From contig JAHQWW010000024.1 in the NCBI GenBank assembly GCA_029856365.1, positions 1 through 45,502 on the forward strand: a stretch of 45,502 bases of DNA, read 5' to 3'. Source of the stretch: Candidatus Hodarchaeota archaeon (GTDB taxonomy: Archaea; Asgardarchaeota; Heimdallarchaeia; Hodarchaeales; Hodarchaeaceae). The notes beneath the pieces were generated by a model. The model was not told the origin of the DNA. It was given only the letters and a program-made list of their open reading frames with translations, and did no database searches. Positions 26,889-35,918 of this stretch are shown in pieces. Positions within the stretch are counted from its first letter, which is position 1. Every line of letters starts with the position of its first letter. The position numbers and the translations under genes were made by a program.

Positions 26889-26978
26889 ACTAAAAGCAAA
26901 AATAATTCATATCCGTACTTGACTGATTGAAAAGCATTCGAAAAAAATTAATGTACATAAGAATTGGAACTCAGAACA

Positions 26979-28124
26979 ATGCACTACAGAAAATTAGGAA
27001 AAACAGGAATTGAGGTTTCTGCTTTAGGGTTTGGATGTATGAGGCTTCCAACACTTAAACCTGGAGAACCCGCCATAAATCGTGAGGAGGCAATTCGTTT
27101 GATCAGAAAAGGAATTGATTCTGGAATCAATTATATTGATACCGCGTATCCGTACCACGCGAAAGAAAGCGAGATTGTTGTTGGCCAGTCATTAAAAGAT
27201 GGTTATCGTGAAAAAGTAACTCTTGTAACCAAGTGTCCCGTTGGGCTACCCGATTTCACGGAACCAGCTCATTATGATAAATACCTCAATGAACAACTAG
27301 AGAAACTTGATGTGGACTATCTTGATTTTTATCTTTTTCATAGCATTAATGGCAAAACCTTTCATGAAAAAGTGTTAGGATTGAACCTTATCGAAAGGGC
27401 CCAGGCTGCAAAAGAGGCTGGAAAAATAAAGCATATTGGATTCTCATTTCATGATAAACCAGAGGTTCTAAAGGAAATCATTGACACTGGACATTTTGAA
27501 TTGATGCTGGTTCAGTATAACATTATAGATCAAGTGAACGAAGAAATGTTGGCTTATGCTGCCGAAAATGGGTTAGCTGTGGCAATCATGGGGCCCGTAG
27601 GGGGTGGAAGATTGGCTGGGATACCTCCTCCTAGATCGATGCAGCATTGGTTAACAGCAGATAGAAATAATTTTGTAGATCTTGCTCTCAAATTTGTGTT
27701 AAGTAACCCCAATGTTTCTGTTGCTCTTTCAGGGATGGGATCAGAAGAAATGCTGGATGATAATTTAAAGCTAGTGTCAAAAGAAAACTATAATCTGTTA
27801 ACTAGTGATGAAAAAGACCGAATTCAGAACATTGCAAATAAATTCAAAGAACTTTCTGATGTTGTGTGCACAGGTTGTGGCTATTGTATGCCCTGTCCAA
27901 ATGAAGTGAATATTAAAGAAATCTTCGATTTTTTAATTCGCTATCAAGTATATGGACAAGAAGAAGATGCTAAAAGCATGTATGCTCAGATTGGGAAGGT
28001 TGGCTGGCTACCTGGGAAAGACGCAACAGCTTGTGTTGAGTGTGAAGAATGTCTTGAAAAATGTCCACAAAAAATACCAATAATAGAGCAATTGAAGGAA
28101 GCCCATCAAATTTTAGGGAATTAA
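26979..28124 (+). CDS. Aldo/keto reductase with C-terminal double [4Fe-4S] ferredoxin domain
   Basis: The N-terminal 280 residues are an aldo/keto reductase: start RKLGKTGIEVSALGFGCMRLP, catalytic Asp and Tyr in DTAYPYHAKES, Lys in VTKCP and His in FYLFHSI. The C-terminal 90 residues add two ferredoxin-like Cys clusters, CTGCGYCMPCP and CVECEECLEKCP, as in the ferredoxin-type AKR group found in anaerobes. The enzyme may couple carbonyl reduction or oxidation to ferredoxin instead of only NADPH. The ATG at 26979 matches the family start; the frame extends to a TTG at 26964. A likely terminator hairpin follows at 28161. Confidence 0.93.
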   Translation: MHYRKLGKTGIEVSALGFGCMRLPTLKPGEPAINREEAIRLIRKGIDSGINYIDTAYPYHAKESEIVVGQSLKDGYREKVTLVTKCPVGLPDFTEPAHYDKYLNEQLEKLDVDYLDFYLFHSINGKTFHEKVLGLNLIERAQAAKEAGKIKHIGFSFHDKPEVLKEIIDTGHFELMLVQYNIIDQVNEEMLAYAAENGLAVAIMGPVGGGRLAGIPPPRSMQHWLTADRNNFVDLALKFVLSNPNVSVALSGMGSEEMLDDNLKLVSKENYNLLTSDEKDRIQNIANKFKELSDVVCTGCGYCMPCPNEVNIKEIFDFLIRYQVYGQEEDAKSMYAQIGKVGWLPGKDATACVECEECLEKCPQKIPIIEQLKEAHQILGN

Positions 28125-28160
28125 TAGATAGGTATTTAGAATTGATAATAACCTAGTAAG

Positions 28161-28188
28161 AGGAAAGGGTGAACTTTTTCCTTTTTTT
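28161..28188 (+). terminator. Hairpin plus T-run after the aldo/keto reductase
   Basis: AGGAAA (28161-28166) pairs with TTTCCT (28177-28182) and is followed by a run of T. It lies 36 bases after the stop codon. Archaeal termination depends mainly on T-runs, which this site provides. Confidence 0.5.
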
Positions 28189-28340
28189 ACCTCAATTGGC
28201 TTTGATACTGTAAAAGTCGTCGTTGTTTCTGTAAAAGAATACAATCATGAATAGACAAGAGAACACGATTCTTGCATTTTGGAGTTATTTTTAAGTGACA
28301 AACCTTTTTAGGGAAAGAAACATTTACATTACGAATCACA

Positions 28341-28994
28341 ATGACAAGCTCATTATCATGTAAATATCATCCATCAAGAACAGCAATGGACAAATGTGAA
28401 CAGTGTGGCGCCTTAATATGTTTAGATTGCAAAAAAATTCATAAAGTAACACACACGACTTCTTCCAGTTCATTTGATGATGATTTTCATAGCTCTGATA
28501 CATATACTACACGTCATATCTTCTGCCCATTGTGTTACTACGATAATATCGAGAAGGCAGGGACTAAAGGTCGATTTTTCCTAATTTGTCCAATTATATT
28601 CGTAATTATCTTTTTTGGTGTCGCTTTATTCATGTTTAGCTTTTTTCTTGAATTCATTGAAGACTGGAACAGTAGTGGTGGAGGAGATCTTCCCGGCCCC
28701 GGACCAGAAATATTCCTATTAGTTTTCCCTATTTTTTTGATTGTTCCAATAGCAATACTTATCTGTATGCTACGGAATTTTTTCATTGCGGCTCCACGCG
28801 CAGCACAACAAGCAAGAGTTGAACGTGAAGCATTCTTGCGAGAAATTGGCATGGAAAGTGGGTTTACTCCTAGAGATGAATTTCGAACTGATTCTTTTAA
28901 ACAATCAAGGAAATCATTTTTTTGTAAAACCTGTGGGGCGAGAATATCAGTTGATGAAGTATATTGTCCATTTTGTGGATCGTCCGTGGAATGA
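28341..28994 (+). CDS. B-box zinc finger / two-helix membrane / zinc-ribbon protein
   Basis: 217 residues with a zinc module at each end. Residues 7-38 fit a B-box: Cys7, His10, Cys19, Cys22, Cys27, Cys30, His34, His38. A Ser-rich linker and CPLC (62-65) follow. Two membrane helices (about 80-105 and 125-147) are separated by a Gly/Pro loop. After a charged helical stretch the C-terminus is a zinc ribbon (Cys195, Cys198, Cys209, Cys212). B-boxes in eukaryotes mediate protein contacts, often in ubiquitin ligases, and similar B-box proteins occur in Asgard archaea. Both zinc modules should face the cytosol. Function unknown. Confidence 0.78.
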   Translation: MTSSLSCKYHPSRTAMDKCEQCGALICLDCKKIHKVTHTTSSSSFDDDFHSSDTYTTRHIFCPLCYYDNIEKAGTKGRFFLICPIIFVIIFFGVALFMFSFFLEFIEDWNSSGGGDLPGPGPEIFLLVFPIFLIVPIAILICMLRNFFIAAPRAAQQARVEREAFLREIGMESGFTPRDEFRTDSFKQSRKSFFCKTCGARISVDEVYCPFCGSSVE

Positions 28995-29120
28995 TTCTCT
29001 CTCTGAAAATTAAATGCATACATGATTCAGTACTTGAATGAAAGCAGTTTTGCGAATAATGGAGCATTGACAACTCCAAATATTCCTCCTTTGTTAATCC
29101 CAATATGATTAATAGAGCTT

Positions 29121-30296
29121 TCACATAACTTGTTGTAATATCCCTATTAATACATCTTTCTTCAATTTAATTGGATTATAATTCATACTTGAGGATTTTT
29201 TTGCTTTATCAACAATAGTGCGTATATCAGAATCAGTTAATCCGAAATCTGATAATGTAGGTATTTTTAACTCTTGGGTCAACTTTTTCAAGTAATCTAT
29301 TACCGCCTTATGGGCATCATCAATCGAAGTGAAGGATTTTTCTGACACCAACTCCCCTAATTTAGCATACTTTGTAAGTGTCACATTCTCAGGGTCAACC
29401 GCTTTTAATTGCTTAATATTTGCTTCTATTGTTGTTGCTAGGAGAGCTGCGCATATAACCCCGTGAGGAATCTGTAATCCTCCCATAGGAGAAGCAAAGC
29501 CATGTATAGCCCCCAAACCAGCGTTTGCTAAGCAAATTCCACTGAGTAAGGATGCCAAGGCCATATTTTCCCGTGCTTCCAATGATTGACCATTTCTATA
29601 ACAGGTGAGAAGAGATTTTGAGGCTTTTTTTACTCCCAATAAAGCCCAAGCATCTGTTAAAGGTTGGGATTTTTTTGATGTATAAGCTTCAATCAGTTGT
29701 GTTAAAGCATCCATTCCGCAAGTTGCTGTAACAGAAGGTGGAACTGTTTGCATTAACCTCGGATCTATGATTGCAATTTTCGGAATTAGAAGTGGACTAC
29801 GAATACTGGCTTTAAATTTCTCTTTCTCAGCTAAAATTACTGCATTCTTTGTTACTTCACTTCCTGTTCCTGCAGTTGTTGGGATTGCTATGATCGGTAA
29901 AGAAGGCTTAGTAATTACTGCCCCTTTTCCTATTACTTCCATATAATCTCTAGCTGATCCTCCGTTCGTGAATAAACCTGCAATTGCCTTACACGTATCA
30001 ATAGCACTACCCCCGCCAAGTCCCATAATTACATCTGTTTTGAATTCTTTCGCTTTCTGTACTCCAAAATCTACCGTTTCAATGGTTGGTTCTCCTTTAA
30101 TTAAATAGGTGTCGAACTTAAGATCTTGTTTTATTATTGAAACCGTGAAAGTTTCTCTTATTTCAGGGGAGTTTAACGCACTTCCACTTGCAACCACAAA
30201 TAATCGTGATCCGAATTCTTTCACAAGGGTACCAATATTATGAAACTGCTTAGGGCCAAAAAATATGCGAGGAGTAGGAAGAAACTCAAATTCCAT
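29121..30296 (-). CDS. Iron-containing alcohol dehydrogenase family enzyme, variant metal site
   Basis: 391 residues of the Fe-ADH fold: GGGSAIDTCKA binds NAD(P), and IPTTAGTGSEVT is typical. Metal positions compared with FucO: Asp196 kept (MDALTQ), the second ligand His is Gln200, His265 kept (AIHGF), the nearby catalytic His is Ser269 (ASPMGG), and His278 kept (IPHG). I recall the same DALTQLIE and HGFAxPLGG signature in a widespread Fe-ADH subgroup, so it is probably a subfamily trait, not damage. The start chosen is the ATG at 30296, with AGGTGA before it; a GTG at 30305 adds three residues. It follows the ABM-domain gene with practically no gap. Confidence 0.9.
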   Translation of the reverse strand: MEFEFLPTPRIFFGPKQFHNIGTLVKEFGSRLFVVASGSALNSPEIRETFTVSIIKQDLKFDTYLIKGEPTIETVDFGVQKAKEFKTDVIMGLGGGSAIDTCKAIAGLFTNGGSARDYMEVIGKGAVITKPSLPIIAIPTTAGTGSEVTKNAVILAEKEKFKASIRSPLLIPKIAIIDPRLMQTVPPSVTATCGMDALTQLIEAYTSKKSQPLTDAWALLGVKKASKSLLTCYRNGQSLEARENMALASLLSGICLANAGLGAIHGFASPMGGLQIPHGVICAALLATTIEANIKQLKAVDPENVTLTKYAKLGELVSEKSFTSIDDAHKAVIDYLKKLTQELKIPTLSDFGLTDSDIRTIVDKAKKSSSMNYNPIKLKKDVLIGILQQVM

Positions 30297-30305
30297 GGTT
30301 TTCAC

Positions 30306-30623
30306 CTATTTTGATTGAAAAGCTTCTTCAATCTCTGGGAAGAGATTCTTATGTTTGATGCCTTCACGGGGTTTCGCCATCATTTCTTCAACAGTTTCTC
30401 GCCATTTTTTGTAATGAGTGGTGGCCTTATGATCATCCATGCCACTTTCATCGCGATAGACCTCATACAAGAAGAAACGGTCAAGGTCATCTAAACCTTG
30501 TAAAACATCAAAACGTAAGTTCTTAGGTTCTTTCCTTGTATTTCTAGCATTCTCAAATGTAGCCTCTATAAACGCATCTCGGTATTCAGGTTTAACAAAA
30601 ACACTTACACATACAATAAACAC
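30306..30623 (-). CDS. ABM-domain (antibiotic biosynthesis monooxygenase/LsrG-like) protein
   Basis: 105 residues forming a dimeric ferredoxin-like ABM fold: first strand MFIVCVSVFVKPEY, helix FIEATFENARNTRKEP, strands RFDVLQGLDD and FFLYEVYRDE, then HKATTHYKKW. Members oxidise quinols or process small carbonyls (LsrG handles phospho-AI-2). A strong ribosome site, TTGGAGG, lies just before the ATG. It is the first gene of a tight pair with the iron-ADH enzyme; both could act in turn on one small aldehyde or keto metabolite (inference). Confidence 0.85.
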   Translation of the reverse strand: MFIVCVSVFVKPEYRDAFIEATFENARNTRKEPKNLRFDVLQGLDDLDRFFLYEVYRDESGMDDHKATTHYKKWRETVEEMMAKPREGIKHKNLFPEIEEAFQSK

Positions 30624-30741
30624 ATTCTAAACCTCCAAGAAGTACTAAAGAAGATAATTGTAGGAATTATTATGAGGATTTCTGACCCCAATTCATCATT
30701 GTCGTAATTCTGAATAATAAGAAAAGAAGCTGAAAAAACAC

Positions 30742-31878
30742 TTAATCTTTGATTAAAAAATCATCTAATCGATCACGTGCTTTTTCTCGTTCTAGCCTAT
30801 GATTTTCAAGGAACGTATTGACTTTATCTATCAAAATGGCTTTTAATTCCCCAGTGAGTAAATCTCCATTTCTGTAATCTTCTTCTAATGTTTTAAGCTT
30901 TTTATCGTCCTCTTCAAAGAGGATTTTTAACCATTGAAAACTGACGTCAACATCTGGGTCGCCCCCTTTCTTCCGATGTTCCGCGATAGATACTTGACCC
31001 CCAGAAAATGCATATTTAACAATCTTCTTTTCAACAGTCTCAGGGTCATCGGTCACATACACTGTTTGAGTAGGATCAGAAGCAGACATCTTACCTTCAG
31101 GCCCACCAAGAGCAGGAAGGAACGAACATTGAATACTGGCAGGTTTATAGTATCCTAACCGTGGGAGGACATCTCGAGCCAACCTGAAATGGGGATCTTG
31201 ATCTATCGCGTGTGGAATGAGGCAGGGGACATTTCTTCCCTGCCTAACACTTTCCAAAACTGCAGGGACGGCTTGAATGCTTGTGTAAAATACACTTCCA
31301 ATATTGATGGAATTATCAAATCCAAATGAAGCTTTAACTGTTGAATAAGTAATTTTTTTAGCAATGGGAAGAGCAATGTTATAGAAGGTTTGAGCATTAT
31401 CTGTATCAATAACGATTTCAGTATTTTTAGGATCAAAACCTAAGGCAATCACATCACAAGCATTTTCGATTGCAAAGGAATAAGTATCTTCCTTACTTAA
31501 TTTTTCTTCAAATAGAAATTTCTCATCATCTGTCAGTTGGAAAATGAACTTAACTTTGAATTTATCCTGCAACCATTTAGTAAAAACCCAAGGTACCAAA
31601 TGACCAATATGAATGTCCTCTGAAGGCCCCCTACCAGTGTAAAGATGGAATTTATTTCCTTTTTCCCATTGATCTAAAATGAAATTCATATCTCGATGGG
31701 TAAAAAAGGTTCCACGGCGTAACATATAGTGTAGTTCTCCAGTATGCTTTTTTATTCTTTCAAGGAGAGGCTCATCTATTGGTTCTGTTCCGAATCGTTC
31801 CATTAGTTTATCGTAGTCTACTCTTCCATGAACTTCCCATGGTGTGACAACGAAATCATTTTCATCTTCTTTAGTCAT
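30742..31878 (-). CDS. trpS: Tryptophanyl-tRNA synthetase (archaeal/eukaryotic type)
   Basis: Class I synthetase that charges tRNA-Trp. GRGPSEDIHIGHL holds the HIGH motif (90-93); KMSAS, the KMSKS equivalent, lies near residue 265 (GGPEGKMSASDPTQ). The N-terminal extension and 378-residue length match archaeal and eukaryotic TrpRS, not the shorter bacterial type. AGGAG precedes the ATG by about 10 bases. It stands 118 bases before the ABM gene on the same strand. Confidence 0.96.
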   Translation of the reverse strand: MTKEDENDFVVTPWEVHGRVDYDKLMERFGTEPIDEPLLERIKKHTGELHYMLRRGTFFTHRDMNFILDQWEKGNKFHLYTGRGPSEDIHIGHLVPWVFTKWLQDKFKVKFIFQLTDDEKFLFEEKLSKEDTYSFAIENACDVIALGFDPKNTEIVIDTDNAQTFYNIALPIAKKITYSTVKASFGFDNSINIGSVFYTSIQAVPAVLESVRQGRNVPCLIPHAIDQDPHFRLARDVLPRLGYYKPASIQCSFLPALGGPEGKMSASDPTQTVYVTDDPETVEKKIVKYAFSGGQVSIAEHRKKGGDPDVDVSFQWLKILFEEDDKKLKTLEEDYRNGDLLTGELKAILIDKVNTFLENHRLEREKARDRLDDFLIKD

Positions 31879-32231
31879 TTTTTAGGAACTCCTGAGTTTA
31901 AACATGGTTGATTTATTTAAAAAATGGACGAAATATTGCTCTAGAGCTTTTCCTAGACAATTCACAAGGAAAGAGATTTGCAATAAATAGTATATTGATC
32001 TTCTTTACACATAGGCTGCATACTCCTCTCATAGAAAAATGTCTTCGAAAAAGATAGTAAAATCTAAAGAGTATGCTCAACTTTATCTTTTTTGAATCGA
32101 AAAAAAGTGCTGGTGGTCGTCCACTAGCGACAAATTCCATTGGTAGAGCATTCTCATCTCCAAGTGGTTGGTTTCACTTCTTATATTAAAATCTTATCAA
32201 TGGGATTTAGCAGATAATATGAAATCAAGAT
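31879..32231. other. Gap with no convincing gene
   Basis: About 350 bases between trpS (minus) and the archaemetzincin gene (plus). A 75-codon minus-strand frame (31913-32140) has no ribosome site and no family resemblance that I can support. A short stretch near 32140-32185 vaguely recalls a tRNA D-arm (TTGGTAGAGCA), but no cloverleaf can be closed. Confidence 0.4.
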
Positions 32232-32759
32232 GTGAAATTACATATTGGTTATTTTGAGGGGAAAATAGTGCCAGTTAACTTAAACATATTAGTGGATCCT
32301 GATGTTTCTCACTTCTTGACAATGGAACTTGACCAGCATTTAATGGAGGTATTTCCTGTTACCAACATTGATGTACTTGAATCAGTCAAACTTCCCATTA
32401 CCTGTTGGAATAAATCTCGACGTCAGTATAATGCCCATTGTCTGTTAGCTTTTGCAGCATCCCATAACAGCAGTGGAATCGTAATGTTAATATTTTCTAA
32501 AGATGCATTTGTATCAGGTTTGAATTTTGTTTTTGGGGTCGCATCTAGAGGTGTCGGTGCTGTTGTCTCGATTTATAGACTTGAAAATGACCCAGGCTTT
32601 TTGAAGAAAGAAGTTACTCACGAATTGGGGCATGTATTTGGGCTCGAGCATTGTACTCTTCCTTGCGTCATGACTTTTTCAAATAGCGTTTGGGAAGCTA
32701 GACTCAAGAGTAGTGCGTTCTGTGAAAAATGTTCGAGACAACTAAAACAAGCTTTTTGA
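32232..32759 (+). CDS. amzA: Archaemetzincin zinc metalloprotease
   Basis: 175 residues, the usual size of archaeal archaemetzincins. The active site reads HELGHVFGLEHC, the HExxHxxGxxH-C core with three Zn-binding His, followed by the family-specific Cys pattern CTLPCVM and a C-terminal CEKC, which together bind a second structural Zn. Start is a GTG at 32232. Archaemetzincins are conserved in archaea and some vertebrates; the natural substrates are not established. The C_GCAxxG_C_C gene follows on the same strand. Confidence 0.92.
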   Translation: MKLHIGYFEGKIVPVNLNILVDPDVSHFLTMELDQHLMEVFPVTNIDVLESVKLPITCWNKSRRQYNAHCLLAFAASHNSSGIVMLIFSKDAFVSGLNFVFGVASRGVGAVVSIYRLENDPGFLKKEVTHELGHVFGLEHCTLPCVMTFSNSVWEARLKSSAFCEKCSRQLKQAF

Positions 32760-32813
32760 GAAGTACTTAAATGGAGATTGTTTCTAAAAGGAGATAAAGA
32801 AAAGGGAAATCTA

Positions 32814-33293
32814 ATGAAAGATCTAGAAGTTTTTAATCAAGTTTTAACCCAGGCCTATAAAAGAATGCATTGTTATACTTGTGCAGAGGCATCCTTACAA
32901 GCTTTGCTGACCCTATGGAATCTGCCTCTTGAGGACTATTCTTGGGCCACTGGGGGGTATCTTGGAGCCATTCTTTCAGGGGAAACTACTTGTGGGCTTC
33001 TAATCGGCAGTACCATTGCTATTGGCTTTCGTTGTGGGAAAGAAAAAAGAAAAATACCTGAAAAATGCGAAGAGGAAAGAAATATAGCTATCCAAGTAGT
33101 AGGTGAATTATATACGGACTTCTTGGAAGAATTTGGATCAACTAAATGTAAAGAATTAAGCAATGTAGACTTTAAAAAAGGCGAAGAAATTGCTAACTAT
33201 TTAGCAACGAAAGGGTGGAGACAGACCTGTGACAGATTTTTAGATTTTATTATGAGAAAATGTGTATCAATGACAGAAGAAGGAAAATTTTAG
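32814..33293 (+). CDS. C_GCAxxG_C_C family (redox-type) protein
   Basis: 159 residues with the spaced conserved cysteines that name this family: CYTCAEAS near the N-terminus, TGGYLGAILSGETTCGLLIG with the central Gly/Cys motif, FRCGKE, CEEERN and the late CDRFLDFIMRKC. Members are cytosolic and often sit beside redox enzymes in anaerobes; no enzymatic function is established. The ATG at 32814 has GGG seven bases upstream; the frame extends to a TTG at 32778. Its 3-prime end overlaps by four bases with the convergent hydratase gene. Confidence 0.85.
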   Translation: MKDLEVFNQVLTQAYKRMHCYTCAEASLQALLTLWNLPLEDYSWATGGYLGAILSGETTCGLLIGSTIAIGFRCGKEKRKIPEKCEEERNIAIQVVGELYTDFLEEFGSTKCKELSNVDFKKGEEIANYLATKGWRQTCDRFLDFIMRKCVSMTEEGKF

Positions 33294-34039
33294 AATTTCT
33301 TAATAGCTTCCTCCAATTGTTTTCGAGCCTCAGCAGAAAACCAGTGCTTTAAGAAAGATTGTTCTTTTTCTGTTAAATATTTCAGTATCTGAGCTTCAAC
33401 AATCTCTATCCGATTATGTTTGATCGTAACGAAAGCTTCTTGTGGTAATGAGCCCAAGAATTTCGCTTTCTCGATCGCTTCACTTTGAACTAGCTCTAAT
33501 GGAACTACTTTATTGACCATACCCATTTGAAGTAATTTTTCAGACGGATAGAAGTCACCAGTATATGTTATCTCCTGAGCATTCCGTGCTCCAACAATCT
33601 GACGTAAAATACAATCACCAGGATATGGTACAGGAACCCCAAGCTTGATTTCATTGAGTCCCATGAGTTTACGCCCTTCACTTATGATTCGATAGTCACA
33701 ACAGAGGGCTAAGATGCAACCACCAGCTATTGCATGTCCAGTTATTGCTGCAATTGTGGGTTTAGGAAAAGAGAACAAATCTAGACAGAGTCGATTGTAT
33801 GATCGATAAAAAACCATGAAATCTTCTGGAGAAAGCTTAATTAACTCTGGAATATCAAACCCGATAGCAAAAAACTTATCATTTGAACCAGAAATTACAA
33901 TACTACGAATATCTGGATCTTGTCTTATTTTCTGGAGATTTCTGGTCAGTTCATTAACTAATTCGAGATTTATTGCATTTGTGATCCCTCTAGTTAACTT
34001 GAGTACCCCAACAGTTTCAAAGACCTCTATACTAATCAT
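33290..34039 (-). CDS. Enoyl-CoA hydratase/isomerase (crotonase) family protein
   Basis: 249 residues of the crotonase fold. The oxyanion hole lies in FFAIGFDIPEL and AGGCILAL. Positions matching the two catalytic Glu of rat mitochondrial hydratase are filled: Glu in GLNEIKLGVP (Glu144 equivalent) and Glu in AQEITYTG (Glu164 equivalent), so hydratase activity is plausible. Substrate length cannot be predicted. The epimerase-type gene lies upstream on the same strand, 166 bases away. Confidence 0.88.
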   Translation of the reverse strand: MISIEVFETVGVLKLTRGITNAINLELVNELTRNLQKIRQDPDIRSIVISGSNDKFFAIGFDIPELIKLSPEDFMVFYRSYNRLCLDLFSFPKPTIAAITGHAIAGGCILALCCDYRIISEGRKLMGLNEIKLGVPVPYPGDCILRQIVGARNAQEITYTGDFYPSEKLLQMGMVNKVVPLELVQSEAIEKAKFLGSLPQEAFVTIKHNRIEIVEAQILKYLTEKEQSFLKHWFSAEARKQLEEAIKKF

Positions 34040-34205
34040 CTTAGGTTACCAACTCTTAGATATAGATGTTATAAATCCAAGATTGCACAAATCTACATTT
34101 TCAAAAACTGTTCGGTAATGGCATTTTGAATGATCATCCCTAGAAATTCAAGTGATTTCTTTTTAAAAGAGAATTTCTCTCTCCACAAGGCTTTGATAAT
34201 GCCAT

Positions 34206-35279
34206 TTATAAAGCAAAACTTAGCTTTTGTTTATACCATGGGTTTTCTAACACAAAATTCCCAAATTTCTTCATCGACTCAGATAGAGTGACGGTATATT
34301 TGAAACCAGTCTTTCTAATCTTACTATCATCTACCCAAATATCTTGTCCAAGTTTATCGAATAAAAATGGAATCAAAATTGAATTTTCTTTTGCTTTCTT
34401 TATTTTTCGAATAAGACGGGCTAAATAATAACATGGTCTGAATATAAATAATGGAATAGATATGATTGACACCTTTTGCTTTTGTAAGGCTTGGCCTAAT
34501 TCTTGAACAACCTCACGAAGTGTCGGAGTGTAACTAACGACGTTATATACCTCTCCATTACCTTTTTGAAAATCGGAAAGAAAAACAATAGCACGCGCAA
34601 CATCTTGAGTATCAACAAGGCTTATCTTATCTCTCCCTCCGCGAGGTAAAGGAACAAAACGACCAATGAACATTCTTGAGAACATATCTAACGTAGAACT
34701 AGAGCCTCCAATAATTCCAGATGGACGGAGAATTGTTATCAACTTTTGAGGATGGTTAAATTGATACTCTTTAACAAGCTCTTCTCCCAGAGCTTTTGTG
34801 AGTTCATAATTCTTTTTCATGTTCAAGTCAATCGGATGATCTTCTTTGATCCCCTGCCCATCAGTTCCGTTCATTTCACCATAAACAGCAACCGAGGAGA
34901 GATAAATTAGTTTCTTTATTCCATTCTTATGAAAAGCTTGAAGAATTCTCTCCGTTCCATTCACATTAACATCATATAGGAGCTCGTAGGGCTGCCATAA
35001 ATTAAATATTGCTCCACAGTGTATCAATATAGATGATTCGGGATCGGGTACTTGGGTAAAAGTTATCCCATCTTCAAGACTTCTCAGATCGCCAGAGAAC
35101 ATGTCAATCTTTTTTTCCTCACACCACCTTAGAAATTGCTGTCTATGGTGATTTCCCTTTTTTTCACGAATTAATAAACGTATTTTGTAAGGTTTTTTGC
35201 CGTAAAATGTTTCACTAAGTAAATAGCGAACTAGGGCTTGCCCAACTAAACCTGTACTACCTGTAATCAATAAAGTCAC
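34206..35279 (-). CDS. NAD-dependent epimerase/dehydratase (extended SDR)
   Basis: The N-terminal Rossmann motif TGSTGLVGQ binds NAD(P). The catalytic set is YLSSVAVYG (Ser/Thr) and YELTKALGE (Tyr-x3-Lys). At 357 residues it is an extended SDR; the C-terminal half contains a hydrophobic, basic stretch (IISIPLFIFRPCYYLARLIRKIKK) that may touch the membrane, as in 3-beta-HSD-like and lipid-modifying SDRs. The start GTG is preceded by GAGGG seven bases upstream. Substrate unknown. Confidence 0.88.
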   Translation of the reverse strand: MTLLITGSTGLVGQALVRYLLSETFYGKKPYKIRLLIREKKGNHHRQQFLRWCEEKKIDMFSGDLRSLEDGITFTQVPDPESSILIHCGAIFNLWQPYELLYDVNVNGTERILQAFHKNGIKKLIYLSSVAVYGEMNGTDGQGIKEDHPIDLNMKKNYELTKALGEELVKEYQFNHPQKLITILRPSGIIGGSSSTLDMFSRMFIGRFVPLPRGGRDKISLVDTQDVARAIVFLSDFQKGNGEVYNVVSYTPTLREVVQELGQALQKQKVSIISIPLFIFRPCYYLARLIRKIKKAKENSILIPFLFDKLGQDIWVDDSKIRKTGFKYTVTLSESMKKFGNFVLENPWYKQKLSFAL

Positions 35280-35386
35280 TTATCAACCCTCAAAATTAAT
35301 ATACATAATTTGTTAGGATTTTTCAATAAAAAAACCCAAAAATATTAAGACGGTATAAATAGGTTCATTAGTTAGAGGAAGATAAA

Positions 35387-35854
35387 ATGCATGAGTCTAC
35401 TCGTGAAGGGAACAAAAGATTGGTTCAGAAATGCAAACAACTAGTTGTTTCTATTAGAAGTGATCCCCTGCTGAGTCTGGTTATCTTTCAGTTTTTCATT
35501 TTTGGAATAATTGGTCTAGCAGGATTCGTGGGTTGTTTGTTGTCTCTAATTTTGCAGCTATCCGCTCCAGGTTATTTAAATTATATAACAGATCATCTCG
35601 AACACTGGACAACCAATTTTTCTTGGTGGGGAGTGTTAAGCTTGTGTGTAGGGATCATAAGTTTTGCAGCAGCTATTTTGATCAGAAAAAATGATATAAT
35701 AGGAGCTAGTGTGGGATTATTTGCTTTTCTATTAGGTTTTGTGACAAATATGACCGTTGCTCGTAATCCCCCCGCTCATATTGCTGTAGGAGCCATCGTT
35801 GGTTGGATTTTAATAATTCCCACTGTATTTTACTTAATTAGACAGAAAAAATAA
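35387..35854 (+). CDS. Membrane protein with four transmembrane helices
   Basis: 155 residues. A basic N-terminus (about 30) is followed by four hydrophobic segments, roughly 31-55, 80-98, 106-122 and 132-150, with a loop bearing HLEHWTTNFSWW between the first two. I do not recognise the family. GAGG lies 8 bases before the ATG and a TATA-like GGTATAAATAG lies about 30 bases further up. The OYE-like gene follows after about 64 bases. Confidence 0.7.
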   Translation: MHESTREGNKRLVQKCKQLVVSIRSDPLLSLVIFQFFIFGIIGLAGFVGCLLSLILQLSAPGYLNYITDHLEHWTTNFSWWGVLSLCVGIISFAAAILIRKNDIIGASVGLFAFLLGFVTNMTVARNPPAHIAVGAIVGWILIIPTVFYLIRQKK

Positions 35855-35918
35855 TTAAAAAACATCTATATTTTAAGGATGAAAATATCTTAAGAAATAT
35901 TACATATGTCCCTTTATT

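Noticed and set aside
28538..29023. 161-codon minus-strand frame opposite the B-box protein gene
   Set aside because: It is the antisense of a gene with clear zinc motifs on the plus strand.
31913..32140. 75-codon minus-strand frame in the gap upstream of the archaemetzincin gene
   Set aside because: No ribosome site, no recognisable family and a composition like translated non-coding AT-rich DNA.
32140..32190. tRNA-like D-arm words (TTGGTAGAGCA) with a nearby 5-bp hairpin
   Set aside because: No acceptor stem, no T-loop consensus and no closed cloverleaf; probably chance.
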